Shown here piece after piece: positions 1 to 10,900 of a stretch of 64,000 nt of DNA. The notes beneath the pieces were generated by a model, which worked only from the letters and a program-made list of their open reading frames with translations, searched no databases and was not told where the DNA came from. This DNA comes from Glandiceps talaboti (taxonomy: Eukaryota; Hemichordata; Enteropneusta; Spengelidae): contig NC_135549.1 of NCBI RefSeq assembly GCF_964340395.1, positions 23,533,342 to 23,597,341 of the forward strand, in the 5' to 3' direction. Every line of letters starts with the position of its first letter. The first letter of the stretch is position 1. The position numbers were made by a program, and so were the translations under genes.

Positions 1-209
1 ACGGTGTCATATTATCTCGTTGCCTGGCGTGGAGTATACCATCACGCTAACTCTCGATTTTAGATTTTAGAAATATGCGCCCTAGAACTCGGACATATGT
101 CCGTCCCTCTCCAGAAGTATGCGCTACGAGAACTCAGAGACGTTTCCGTATCACCCCGTTATAATGGTTCGTTATACAGTATCAATGGCTATATGGTAGC
201 CTGCATGAT
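1..209. repeat. Duplicated 5'-flank segment (left copy)
   Basis: This stretch aligns with 14046-14265, which lies just upstream (higher coordinate) of the proposed first exon of minus-strand gene A. Shared blocks include GTGTCATATTATCTCG, GAGTATACCATCACGCT and TCCCTCTCCAGAA. The short open frame at 97-294 has no family resemblance and I do not treat it as a gene. Because the right copy sits upstream of a family member, the left copy probably sits upstream of another paralog outside the window. Confidence 0.7.
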
Positions 210-548
210 CACAGTCACTTGTGAGCTAATATTCTATTCCAGGATGACAATATTCTATTCTTTGAATATAACATTCTCTTCTCTTCAGGGATGATAACAT
301 CATATTCTAGGATGACAGTATTCTATTCTAAGATGATCATAATACAAAGTTATTAGGTATTTACAAATTAATACTGATATTCAAACAATGCCGTCACCGG
401 TGATTGCATCTAAAATTAGCTATCCACCGGTGACGGGTATTTTTTGAATATTCGTAAATACCTAATAACGTCATTATTTTGTATTATTATCATCCTAGAA
501 TAGAATATTATCATCATGGAATAGAATATTAGCTCACAAGTGACTGTG
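210..548. mobile_element. Foldback MITE with 8-bp target duplication
   Basis: The ends are inverted repeats starting CACAGTCACTTGTGAGCTAA and the interior is also largely palindromic (blocks around GTCACCGGTG and TTATTAGGTATTTAC on both arms). It is flanked by TGCATGAT (202-209) and TGTAAGAT (549-556), a 6/8 match. The second copy at 14266 has exactly TGTAAGAT on its left, supporting an 8-bp duplication as made by hAT-type transposases. No coding capacity, so non-autonomous. Confidence 0.7.
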
Positions 549-556
549 TGTAAGAT

Positions 557-1537
557 ACTGACATTCGTGTCACGAAGAACTCCTTGACTATATATTCATA
601 TTAATGTTCGTTGAGATGATCATACAATCATAATTATGTCTTGTACTTGTAGGAAAATTCCATGCTATACGTACGTGCTGGTTTTGCATAAGAGAGCCTT
701 CAGTATTTACAGGGGGGGGCCCGGATGAATCAGAGGGGAGGGGGGGGGGTCACATTTTACAATCCGTACGGGTAGTTTTGTGACCAAATTGAATATTCAA
801 TTATTGTCAATTTGTTTTGTGTGTTTTGAGATGTAAAAGTGAGTGAGATGAGCACTCAACATTTATTTTTACGAGTACTTTACATATCAAAGTGCAAATA
901 CATATATTGTAAGCAAATTGTTTATAAAACGATGCATTTTATTGAGTCTACCATCTCACCTTATCACTCAAACTGTCTACGAATGTTGTTGTTAGAATAT
1001 CTACATATGATTAACATTTAGAGTAACCCTGCAGTAACCGGTGCCAAACTTAGCTTATCACTCTTTTATTGAAGAAATACATGTACAGCCTTTCAAATCT
1101 GTACAGCACATTGGAATTCTCCCTCGTCGTTGCCAAATTAAATCATACATGTACTGACTCAAGTAGTGACAGTGAGTCAGATGAGAGTGACACTGATAAT
1201 GGCAATACTGAAGGTGAAGGTGATGATGATGATGATGACAGTGATATCAGGGAACTTTTACAAGTGACCAAATCAGGCAGAGTATGCACAACATGAAAAG
1301 CACGTTTTAGATATTAAATAGATTGGGTATGATTTATAAGAGAAATGTAACTAGACAGTCTTTTACTGTTTGTCACTTTATCTGTACAAATATTGCGTTC
1401 TATACAGAGTCAAAATCATTTACTTTGTATGTATACATATAATGGGAAGATTGATTAACGTTCAGTATATGCAATTGTCATGAGGAAGGTCATGTTTTAC
1501 AAAATGGGACAACGGGGAGGGTCACTTTTTACAAATG

Positions 1538-1539
<2 letters not shown>
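557..1539 (+). repeat. Interspersed element with G-rich blocks
   Basis: Contains GAGCCTTCAGTATTTA followed by G runs (around 690-760), an acidic open frame (1069-1296) and, at about 1400-1530, the sequence around TCAAAATCATTTACTTTGTA and GGGAGGGTCAC. The same blocks recur at 43655-43880, where the second block is inverted. This looks like a dispersed element rather than a host gene. Nothing else recognisable lies in it. Confidence 0.5.
1069..1296 (+). pseudogene. Acidic C-terminal ORF fragment, likely element-derived
   Basis: A 75-codon open frame rich in Asp, Glu and Ser (a run of six Asp near its end), ending in VTKSGRVCTT and TGA. The nominal start has no support. After the TGA the same frame briefly continues KARF, so the stop may be a mutation in a longer reading frame. 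The fragment sits inside a repeated segment. I do not recognise the family; it may be the C-terminus of a decayed transposon protein. Confidence 0.3.

Positions 1540-1616
<77 letters not shown>
1540..1616. repeat. (TA)n microsatellite
   Basis: Uninterrupted TA dinucleotide tract of about 77 bases. Open frames reading Tyr-Ile repeats across it on both strands are artefacts of the repeat. Confidence 0.97.
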
Positions 1617-1617
<1 letters not shown>

Positions 1618-2790
1618 AAACTTGGCACAAATGTGACATATACATGTAAGACAAATCTGATTTTATCATCATGTATTCCACTGTAACAATTGTTCAAATC
1701 GGTATAACAATTTTCTATTCTACAGATTCTCATAACATCCATTGTACCATGCACAAGCCATTTAGAACAAAAAAATATGGAATATATACTCTGGTCGTTC
1801 TGTGTCACGACATTACGTGTCTACGTCACTGGTTCTGCTGTGTTCAAAACTTTCAAAACTGTCATTACTCCCCCTAGATTTCTTTGATATTACTGGCACT
1901 GGTATAATTACGCTATTCTCTCATATTTTTCTTCATTCAGCCAGAAAAAAATATCGTGATCTAAGGGTTTTCAGTACTCATCTCGTGACGCGTTGTGACA
2001 AAGGCTCCTTAGGTCACTCATATTTTCCTTGGCTGAACAAAGAAATATGTTGGGGGAATTACATCTAATTATACGAAGCACACAAGCCATAAGATATTGT
2101 CTTTGAACACAAAATATAAACCCGGGTCATTCTCTGCTACGTCACTTGTTCGGTGGTGCTTGAAATATGAGTCAAAAGATTCCGAATTGCCATTATTATT
2201 CCTGATTTTTCATCATGTTTAACGAGGTATAATTATATCATCCTCAATATTATTTTTTCATTCAGCCAGATTATACTTGTGACCAAAGGGTTTGTCACTA
2301 ATCATCCAATGACCCAAAGTAACAAGGCCCCTTAGGTCACTCATATTGGCCATAATATCTACTTATATATCAGTTTCCATTAAACATGTGTTCTCTGAAA
2401 TTTAAATGTTAAGGTGCTCATTAGCCTATCATGATTGATCATTACATGGCATGGCAAGTTATCCAGAAAATAATTTTTGAGTACCCAAATTAAAAAGAAC
2501 TCGTACGGTTAAGAAACGCTATCAGCTTTCCCCTCAATGTTGGAATGTCAAATTAGGTACAAAATGACAGTAACATAACCACTTTCTGTCCCATTTGGTT
2601 TTGAAATGAAACTTGTTATTTGTAAATGTACGAGATAATTTCTTTTTTAAACACGGTGGAATTTGCAGTCTGATGATGTATATATCGTACTGATAGAGGG
2701 CAGTGAAAGAGAGTCAGTGTTGAATTATCACTACAATACATTGTACAATAGATTTTGGTGATACAAATTCTGAAATCACCTTGCTATCCA

Positions 2791-2792
2791 AT

Positions 2793-2870
<78 letters not shown>
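2791..2870. repeat. (AATC)n microsatellite
   Basis: About 20 tandem AATC units. A shorter tract at the same place in the paralogous flank (18522-18565) shows that the microsatellite predates the duplication. Confidence 0.95.
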
Positions 2871-3639
2871 CTTTCTATAGAATTGATTTCCAGAGCAATG
2901 TTCTGGTCAGTAGCGCTGAATGGCTAAAGCACGACATAGGCTTTGGTGAACAAATAAGTTGAAGTACATGTTTAGTTAAACAATGATTTAAGCAGAGAAT
3001 CATCATCTAAGCACAGTTCCTGAGGTATGTGTTTTTAAATATCATAAATTATAAAAATACAATTATAAAAAACCCATAACTTTTATAAATAAGACTGGTT
3101 TATTGTTTGTATACAATTTATAATATTTACAAGTCTGTTGTATTTGAACACATAGCCCCCAACACTAATGTGGTAATAATTGGTGTTTAAGATCTGGTCC
3201 TACAATTCATAGGTTCATGGGATAATACATAGTGATGTCTAAACAAAAGTAAGTGATGCCAATTTACCCTAATACATTACAGGAGAAAGCTAACATCAAC
3301 TAAATGTGCACATAGTCAAAAGGTCAGTTTAACACAGAAAACTCATCTCTCTAAAGTATGGACGTATAGACTTGAAATGTACATATAAATGGAAAATGTC
3401 AAATTTGTACAGTAAATTGCTGATTGACCATGTATGAATATAAAAGACAAGGTCTTGGGCAGGCAGTGACGTATCACAAATGTTACTCTGATAATACCGT
3501 TGAAGACATTGAATTAGTGACCCTATGAACAAAGTGTTTACATGGTCATTTGCCAAATTTCAAATGAAAGTCAGGTCAAAAGCAAAGGTCTGAATATAAG
3601 CTTGCCTCTAACAATGCATGTAAATGTACATGTCTCTAG

Positions 3640-3870
3640 GTATAAAACTGTCGAAATTGTTGCACAATTTATTAATATACTTTTTGGGGGACTATCGCAA
3701 TGGGATTCATGTGTGCGTCTGTCCGTCCGTAACATATGTCTCAGACTTGCAATATCTGATTTCTTTCAAACCTCACACAAAGATGGCATGTCATATGGGA
3801 CATATATTCTCGATTTCGTTTTGCGACATACATGTATGTAAATGTGACCAAATGGAAGCCATGTTTGTAC
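3640..3870 (+). repeat. Dispersed repeat, copy 1
   Basis: Contains TTGCAATATCTGATTTCTTT preceded by a GGGGACT/CAATGGG block and a short GTCTGTCCGTCC run. Related copies are at 8150-8300 (+), 19800-20010 (+) and, inverted, 30670-30890. No coding frame survives across copies. It could be the 3' end of a retroelement, but I cannot show that. Confidence 0.6.
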
Positions 3871-4608
3871 TTAAACATTGTTGACTACAATAAACAAGAA
3901 TAGACAATAGAAAGATAAAATATGGAAAAAAGTCAACCTCTCAATAATGTCGGAATAGATGGTGTCAGTATATATTGAATTGTTTGGAGATAAGTGACAG
4001 AACATGTATTTGTAAGACAAATAGAGCCACCTTTATGATATAAAGGCCAGTCAAAGTCACAAAATTAAGTATTTATTCTATAGTGATTGACCTTTATCAA
4101 AAGTTTGATTGAAATTGAGTTGTGGGTATCTCATATATGGCCGACCACAGATCGACGGACAAATGCATAAACATGAGCCATACCTCCGCCTGGGATGTGC
4201 CTGTAATTATTTGATGTATGTGCACCTTGTTGTTTACTATATGTTTATAACTTTTGTATGTGTATGTAACGTCAAGCTCTCATTATTATATTTACATATA
4301 AATGTGGAAACCAATAGATGTATTTTATCTAAATCTGAATATAAACATTTTTGTTTTAGTTACTTTTGAAACAATAGTATCCTTTTTTGGTGCTTTTCAC
4401 ACTATACATGCAGTATAGAATTCAAACAGTATGGTGTTATATAAAATGATGCCATTTGAAGAATTGCTGTCATGCGCATTGGAACAGCGCATTGGAAGTG
4501 ACTTTCCAATTCCTCCATCAACAGAGTGTATGGCCATACATAACTTGGGGCTCTGTGCATGTGCATCTTTTGTCTGAGGAGAACACTTAAAATCCGATAA
4601 TATCCAGT

Positions 4609-4922
4609 TTAACTGCTATCACCAGGTAATGGCAGTGGAGGCGCAGATGGTTCACCTGTTGCAGCACCATCAGATATCAGAAGTGCTGCCTCATAACTTG
4701 GTGGTGGTGGAAGACCTGATTGTTCATTTGTTGGTTCTACAACATCATATGCTGGTGGATTGTCATTTGGCAAGTTTGGTGGAGCTGTTGGTACAGTTTG
4801 ACCTACAGGAGAAGGCACAATCGTTCGCATTGCTATTGGAGTTTCAGATGTTGGTGGAGGGACACGCACATTTCTCCCCTGCTGCTCAAATGGTTGGTAC
4901 CATGATGGTCTGTATTGATATC
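4609..4922 (-). CDS. Gene A exon 7: cytoplasmic Pro-rich tail and stop
   Basis: Acceptor CTTCCTCACAG precedes GATATCAATACAG; stop TAA at 4609-4611. It encodes residues 368-471 with PTAP, PPAY, PPSY and PSAP in that order. PPxY binds WW domains of NEDD4-family ligases and PTAP/PSAP binds the UEV domain of TSG101 (established for these motifs). The block NDNPPAYDVV is shared with B and E. Low complexity, but the frame is preserved across paralogs. Confidence 0.9.
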
Positions 4923-7900
4923 CTGTGAGGAAGAAAAGGAAATTTAAGGATAAAAAGTCTTCATATATGACACAACTCACAAAATTTACTTCAGGGGGTC
5001 AATGTATGAAATACACACGTGTGTGCATCAATTTTCCCTGTTCCACATTTTACGTGCACATAAACATCAAATGCCACAGTGTCTTCAATATGCACGGAAA
5101 AGCTTGTTTTTGATCCCGAAGGTCATGGTCAACTGTTGAGGTCTCAAAGAAAGCTTGGATTTGGTGTAGACACTTCAATGCAGTCTCTATATATCAAAGT
5201 TGTTGAATAATTGTTTATACAGTAAATATTGACTGTGAGTAGAAATTTTCATTGTAAGTATAAGCCCATGGTCCATGTACATTCATTCCCACATTGGTGT
5301 TAATAGTTTGGGAAGAACACACTTTATTAAGTACATACTCAAGATCTATACTGAGAATCAAAACGACATAAAAGTAAGTCCTAAAGATACAACAATAGGC
5401 AATTGACAAAAGTTGTCCTCTCTTATTCCATTGACAATAGTTTATTGTACTTTTATACCATGGACATATTATTTGATAACTTTTAATTAAAGTCACATTT
5501 GTGTTAGCTGATTGGTGGAACCATAGAGATTAGATAAGAACATTTATTGTTTGTTCAGGGCCAACTTTTTCAATATCTTTGGCACTACTTTAAATATTGT
5601 CTTAATTAACTTAACATAGGCCTTAAATGTAATTAATACAAGGCAGGAACGACATGTACAGTATATACTTACCCTGTCTGTTCGCATCACTGGTAGGAGG
5701 ACGGGCACCACTTGTAATAACTGTAGAGGTTGCTGACGAGTGTGTAATGGTTGAAGCTGAATGACTGCTGTGCATTCGAAATCGACAAATGCAAATTGCT
5801 ATAAACATAGCTATTACAACTACGGCGGCAACAATGATATACTGGGCACTTGAACTGCTGGAATACGTGTAGTCATCAGAGTCATCTGCCAAGATATAAT
5901 AATACATGTAAAATTGTGTGGCATTATTAAAATCTGAATGGTCAGATTAATTGAATTAATGAAAAACGAACTTTTACATATGTCAGTACAAGTCTTCTAT
6001 TTTTAAGACATACTCCCAACTACAAATACATCATATTAAAGGTACCATGCTTACCATTAGTCAGACAATGTGTTCCTGAATAACCATAATCACACACACA
6101 CGTTCCTCCTGTGTTACAGTAACCATTATTGCAGTCGTAACTCCATGTACAATCTGGGCTATCTTCACAATGTGTGCCTGAATAACCTGAAGTGCATGAA
6201 CAGCTACCGAATTCACACATTCCACCATTTTGGCAATCCCAATAATTTTCACAATCAGCTTCTGAGTAAGGTAAGAATACATTATTTTGACATAAAATAC
6301 TATTTAATGTTTTTTCCATGCTTGCTTCTTCAATTTTACCAAAATCTAAAAATATTACACATATTTCACACTGTCCTCTGGGTAGGCCATTTTACTATTC
6401 TAGTCTCTTACCGTTTCAGTTTTTTCCTCTTTTATTTTTACACATTTTTACAGTTTTATTGAATTCATTTTAACTTTTTGTTCAATTTCTGTATTCTTAT
6501 TCTTTGTTTCATACTTTTTTGTCTCTTAGCCCTCGAAAAGACTGTGCAAAGTCGAAATTTCAGGATTCAATTAACCAGATGTGGACTTGTCCTCTTTTTC
6601 CTAATCGAGTTATGCCATACTCAAGTCCTTCCGTACTGAAAAGCTTGTTGTACCATATCACTGTAGTTGGACTGATACTTGTTTGTACTGCCCTTTAGTT
6701 AACTTGTTCTAATTGTAACTGTGTATACCTTTACAATGTCTGAGGGGTTAGACTCAACTAGCATTATGTTATCGTCTGACGCCCATTACCCAGTAATCAA
6801 TTTTACAGTTATATGTATAATATAGACAATCACATTGTAGGAAAAGAAAGTTATTTAAAATTATTTCATTTTGACATGCTATTAACAACTAAACACAAAT
6901 TGCAACAATTAATCCGAATATCACGATGGCAATAAAGCTGTCCAGAGGCTGCTTTTCAATTCTACTTGTTGTAAACCAACACTCGCACAGAGGCAGACTG
7001 AATGTTCACCACTGCTACACTACTGAACCGAAACACTATTCAACTGTGCTGAGAATAGTCAAGTTACTGGGACCTTTATCTTTTAACGTGAGTTTTTGTA
7101 GTGGATGGTGATTGTAAATTTCATTGAATTCAATCCTTACTCTTTATTATTGATTTCGTAATAATTCTGATTCTTAAATGCAATTTGGTGCTTACAAGTA
7201 CTCTAATTTTTTATAAGTTGTTGACTCTTTGTCAAACTGATTTCAGAGAACCTTGATCATGTATGCATGCAAATATAAAGAGAGAATTGTAATGAGTACT
7301 TACTATTCGTTTCACAATGCTCTCCCTCATAATCAGAGTCACATATGCAAACAGAACTCCAACTACTACATGTACCATGGTAATTACAGTCACTATCAGT
7401 GGAGCACCCTGAAGTTTTCTTATCACACAGTGTACCTTCATAACCATACCAGCATATACAGTGTTTGTCATGTGAACAGTATCCATTGATGCAATCAAAG
7501 TCATTGTCGCAATCACCAGTTGAAACTGAAAGAAATTGGTGCACACAAGACAGCGTGTTATACTCAGAAAAGGTATGTATTAACTCAGCTGTCAGTACAT
7601 GTGAGAAAATCCTGGAACTACATACACATAATAGTGCCAATGGCATTGTAGCACACTTACAGTATAGTTTATGATTTTTTAAAAGAAAGTTTGATCCACA
7701 TGCTGATATAGACCTATTGTTACCGTTGCACTTAGTTATACACCATCATTTACTGTTGGTATTGGCAGTATCTTAGTTGGTGGGTAACTATATTTAAATT
7801 TTGAAAGGTTATCCACTTGCCTAGAGCAACACATGTTGTCATATTTGCAATATACGTTTAATGTATCGTTTCATTGTTGATGTGAGCATGGGCTAGTAGC

Positions 7901-10900
7901 TACGTATGTCTTTATTTGATGAATGGATACCTATTTGCCTAGCCATTCCTATTGTTACCTTTGCAATATATACCATCATTTGGCTGTTGCTATGGGTGTC
8001 GTCTTGTTGCTAAGCTTATGTGCATTCACTTAACTTGTTTATGCTTATCCACTTGTCTGTTAATCCCTGCTGCTATCTTTGCGATATAAATCATCAATTA
8101 GCTGTTGCTATTGGTGTGGTCTTGGTAAAGGAGAGAGCTTAAGCTACTACAATGTGCTTTGTCTGTCCATACGTGTGTCCAACTGTAATACGTCATTTCT
8201 CAGACATACAATATCTGAATTCTTTTAAACCAGATACAAAGGTGACACGTTATATAGGACATATGTATGTCAATTCCTCTACCCCCATATTATCATATGC
8301 AAGCTACCTCTGGAGACTTCAAGGTTAGTTATCATAACCAAGCCAATTCCTGTCTATCACAGACACATTTGAGTATTTACATATTGCCAATTTCTTTTAA
8401 ATCATGTTTACAAGTAATATGAAGAAAAGAAGTGTACACAAGCATTATTTTTGGTGCCCTTGTAATTTTTCCTGAATGGCATTTATTTGTTGCCACCGCT
8501 TTCTCTTAAATCATGTCTCGATTCAGCCACATAGAAGTAAAGTATTTATGGGGGGGGGACTGTGTCTTCTATGAAGACTTGTATGAATGTTTCTTCGCTT
8601 GCCTATTACTTGCTGTTCTTATCTTTGCAATACACACTATCATTTGGCTGTTACTATGGGCTTTGTCATGTTGACAGGTATATTTGCTTACATTTTAAAA
8701 ATATTTACTCACTTGCCTACCCATCGCTATTTTTATCTTTGCAATATATGCCATCATTTGGCTGTTGCTATGGGCGTGTCTTGTTGATAGGTATATTTGT
8801 ATACATTTGTAATGTTTATCTACTTACCTATCCCTGTTGTTATCTTTTCAAAATAATTTATCATTTGACTGTGGCTAAGGGCATGGTCATGGTTGCTAGG
8901 CCCAGTAGGGTCAATGTTCTCATAATAACAAAAGTTCTTGAGAATAATTAGCTTAGGCATCCTGTATATCACTGTTAATTACATCTGTATGTCGCGGTCA
9001 CTTTTGTTTATGATGCCTCCCTGAGCTGCATGGTTGCATTGCTGTAAATGTCATTTACTCGTCTATTTACATGTGTTTTCGTTTCAACTTGCAAATGGTA
9101 TATGTGTATGTTAAGATCAGTGAGACTCATACTACGATGTTTCATGTTGGGAGCGATGTGCTGACACCATAAAGATAACAGACTTCCCTTACAAAGTCTC
9201 TGCTCTGTATTTTGTTACATTTGTAGACAATGTGTAAGGGATGTTAGTGTGCTATCTTTCTTGTGTCTATCTCGACAAGAGACCTTGCGACCAGTCTCAC
9301 TGATCCTGATATATCATTTCTTCAATAGCATTTGCAAGATAAGATTAATCCCCTGTCAACATTAACGGTTTATTCACAATCAGGGGCCTAATTTTAATAA
9401 TGAAGTACTGAACATGTACACAGTTGGTCAAATTATGCAAAATCGAAACATTGGGTACATGGTAATAGTTTGATGAGAAATACAAAATGCTGACCTTTCT
9501 TATTACATGAGTATGTGAAAGTAAACAATAACATCATACGTACATGCACTTTCACAGTTTGTTCCGGTGTAACCACTGTAACACACACATTGGTCATTGT
9601 AACCACAATAGCCATTATAATTACAGTCAGCACTTGAACAGCTTTTCATATTACACAATCGGCCTTCCCAGCCTCCAAAACATGTACAGGTACCTTCTTC
9701 CGTACAATATCCATTGTTGCAAGTTGAGTGAAAAGTACAGACATCTGTTCTCCATTGAAAAAAGGTAGGAATAATATTAATTATTACATGTATAATGTTA
9801 ACACTATGCTCCAAGAACACAACACCTTCATGTACAGATCATCTCTCAAACAGATAACGTCCGTTACTCTTTGAATAGCTGTTGACTGAATATATGTTTT
9901 AAGATATTTTCTATAATTTACACCAGAGTCCACCATCTTATATACTGTAAAAGTGAAAACATTGGCTGATATGTCAATTTTGGAATTGTTTATAAGTACA
10001 TTGATTTCTGTGTGTTTTCTGTAAGTACACTTTATTCTTGGAAATTGTAGTCCAGTTTTTCACTTACAATTTCCTTTAATATAGACCTAATGGTGGGAGT
10101 CTGGCCCACTATGAATGATTTAGACGTGTTCACTAGAACTGATTTTTAAGGAGAAATACTACAACGTGTAACTTTTTTTCACAAACATTCACAAAAATAC
10201 ATTGTAATTTTTGGGGGAAAACAGGGGGCCATCATACATTTCCCATGGTAACAATATATGTAAAGGGGTTTTCAAAACTTTTAAAATTGTGCTAACTGAA
10301 ATTGTAAACCATAGAATAAAATATGTTATAATTGATTAACTTTGATATTTTTTTAATGAAGTTGAAGAATCACAAATATAAGAAGATATTTGTTCAAATT
10401 ATCATGGCAACATAATTTACATCTTGATTTGACAAGTAACAGAAAAGGTGAAAAAGTCAACTACCCCTAAATGCCTCCAATGGAACTCATGTTGAATGGG
10501 GTTGTTTATTATTAAATGTGTTTATCTGAATCAACACATTTTCATAAAAATGACTGTGCAATTGCATGTTTTTATGTACAATTCATGACTGTACCCTCAT
10601 TTGCATAGCATTTACATGTAGGTATGCAATAATATTTTTGGTATTGCACAGAAGTGCAAATACTCCTAGTATAGTGTGTGGGCGCAATGGTGTAAGTATA
10701 ATCTCTGGGACATAATTATGTAATGATATTCTTCCCTACAGTTTTGTATGAAATAAATGACACTTTAGGTTATTCATTATTTGTCTAGCTTTACAAGTAC
10801 ATTGTATACTGCATATGCAATGCTTGTTATTATCATAACTTTTCGCCAATAAGCCAAATTGCCATTTCTTTAACATGTGCAAATGAAATGTAGACACGAA

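Larger units (their letters stand above)
1617..4608. repeat. 3' flank of gene A, duplicated at 17630-20746
   Basis: Noncoding stretch that aligns with the 3' flank of gene B, for example ATTGTACCATGCACAAGCC versus ATTACACTATGCACAAGCCC, the 2700-2780 block versus 18430-18500, and the last 150 bases before both stop codons. It holds the (AATC)n tract 2791-2870 and a dispersed repeat at 3670-3860. Small open frames here are not conserved as protein between the two copies. Genes A and B were therefore duplicated together with their downstream DNA. Confidence 0.75.

Noticed and set aside
1480-1808. Open frames with long Tyr-Ile runs over (TA)n tracts (also at 23655, 49275 and 63040-63423)
   Set aside because: They only translate TA dinucleotides; no codon structure or family resemblance outside the repeat.
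4449-4578. Plus-strand frame MMPFEELLSCALEQ... downstream of gene A, with a similar frame downstream of gene B (20589-20741)
   Set aside because: Similarity extends beyond the frame into clearly noncoding duplicated flank, and the ends of the frames differ; most likely 3' UTR or flank conserved by duplication.
4629-4928. Plus-strand open frames overlapping the tail exons of A and B (and D at 50880)
   Set aside because: Shadows of the Pro-rich minus-strand exons; splice signals and paralogy support the minus strand only.
6070-6462. Plus-strand frames over EGF exons (also at 7253, 9544, 22154, 27182, 52902, 61492)
   Set aside because: Antisense shadows of Cys codons; the minus strand has the domains and the splice sites.
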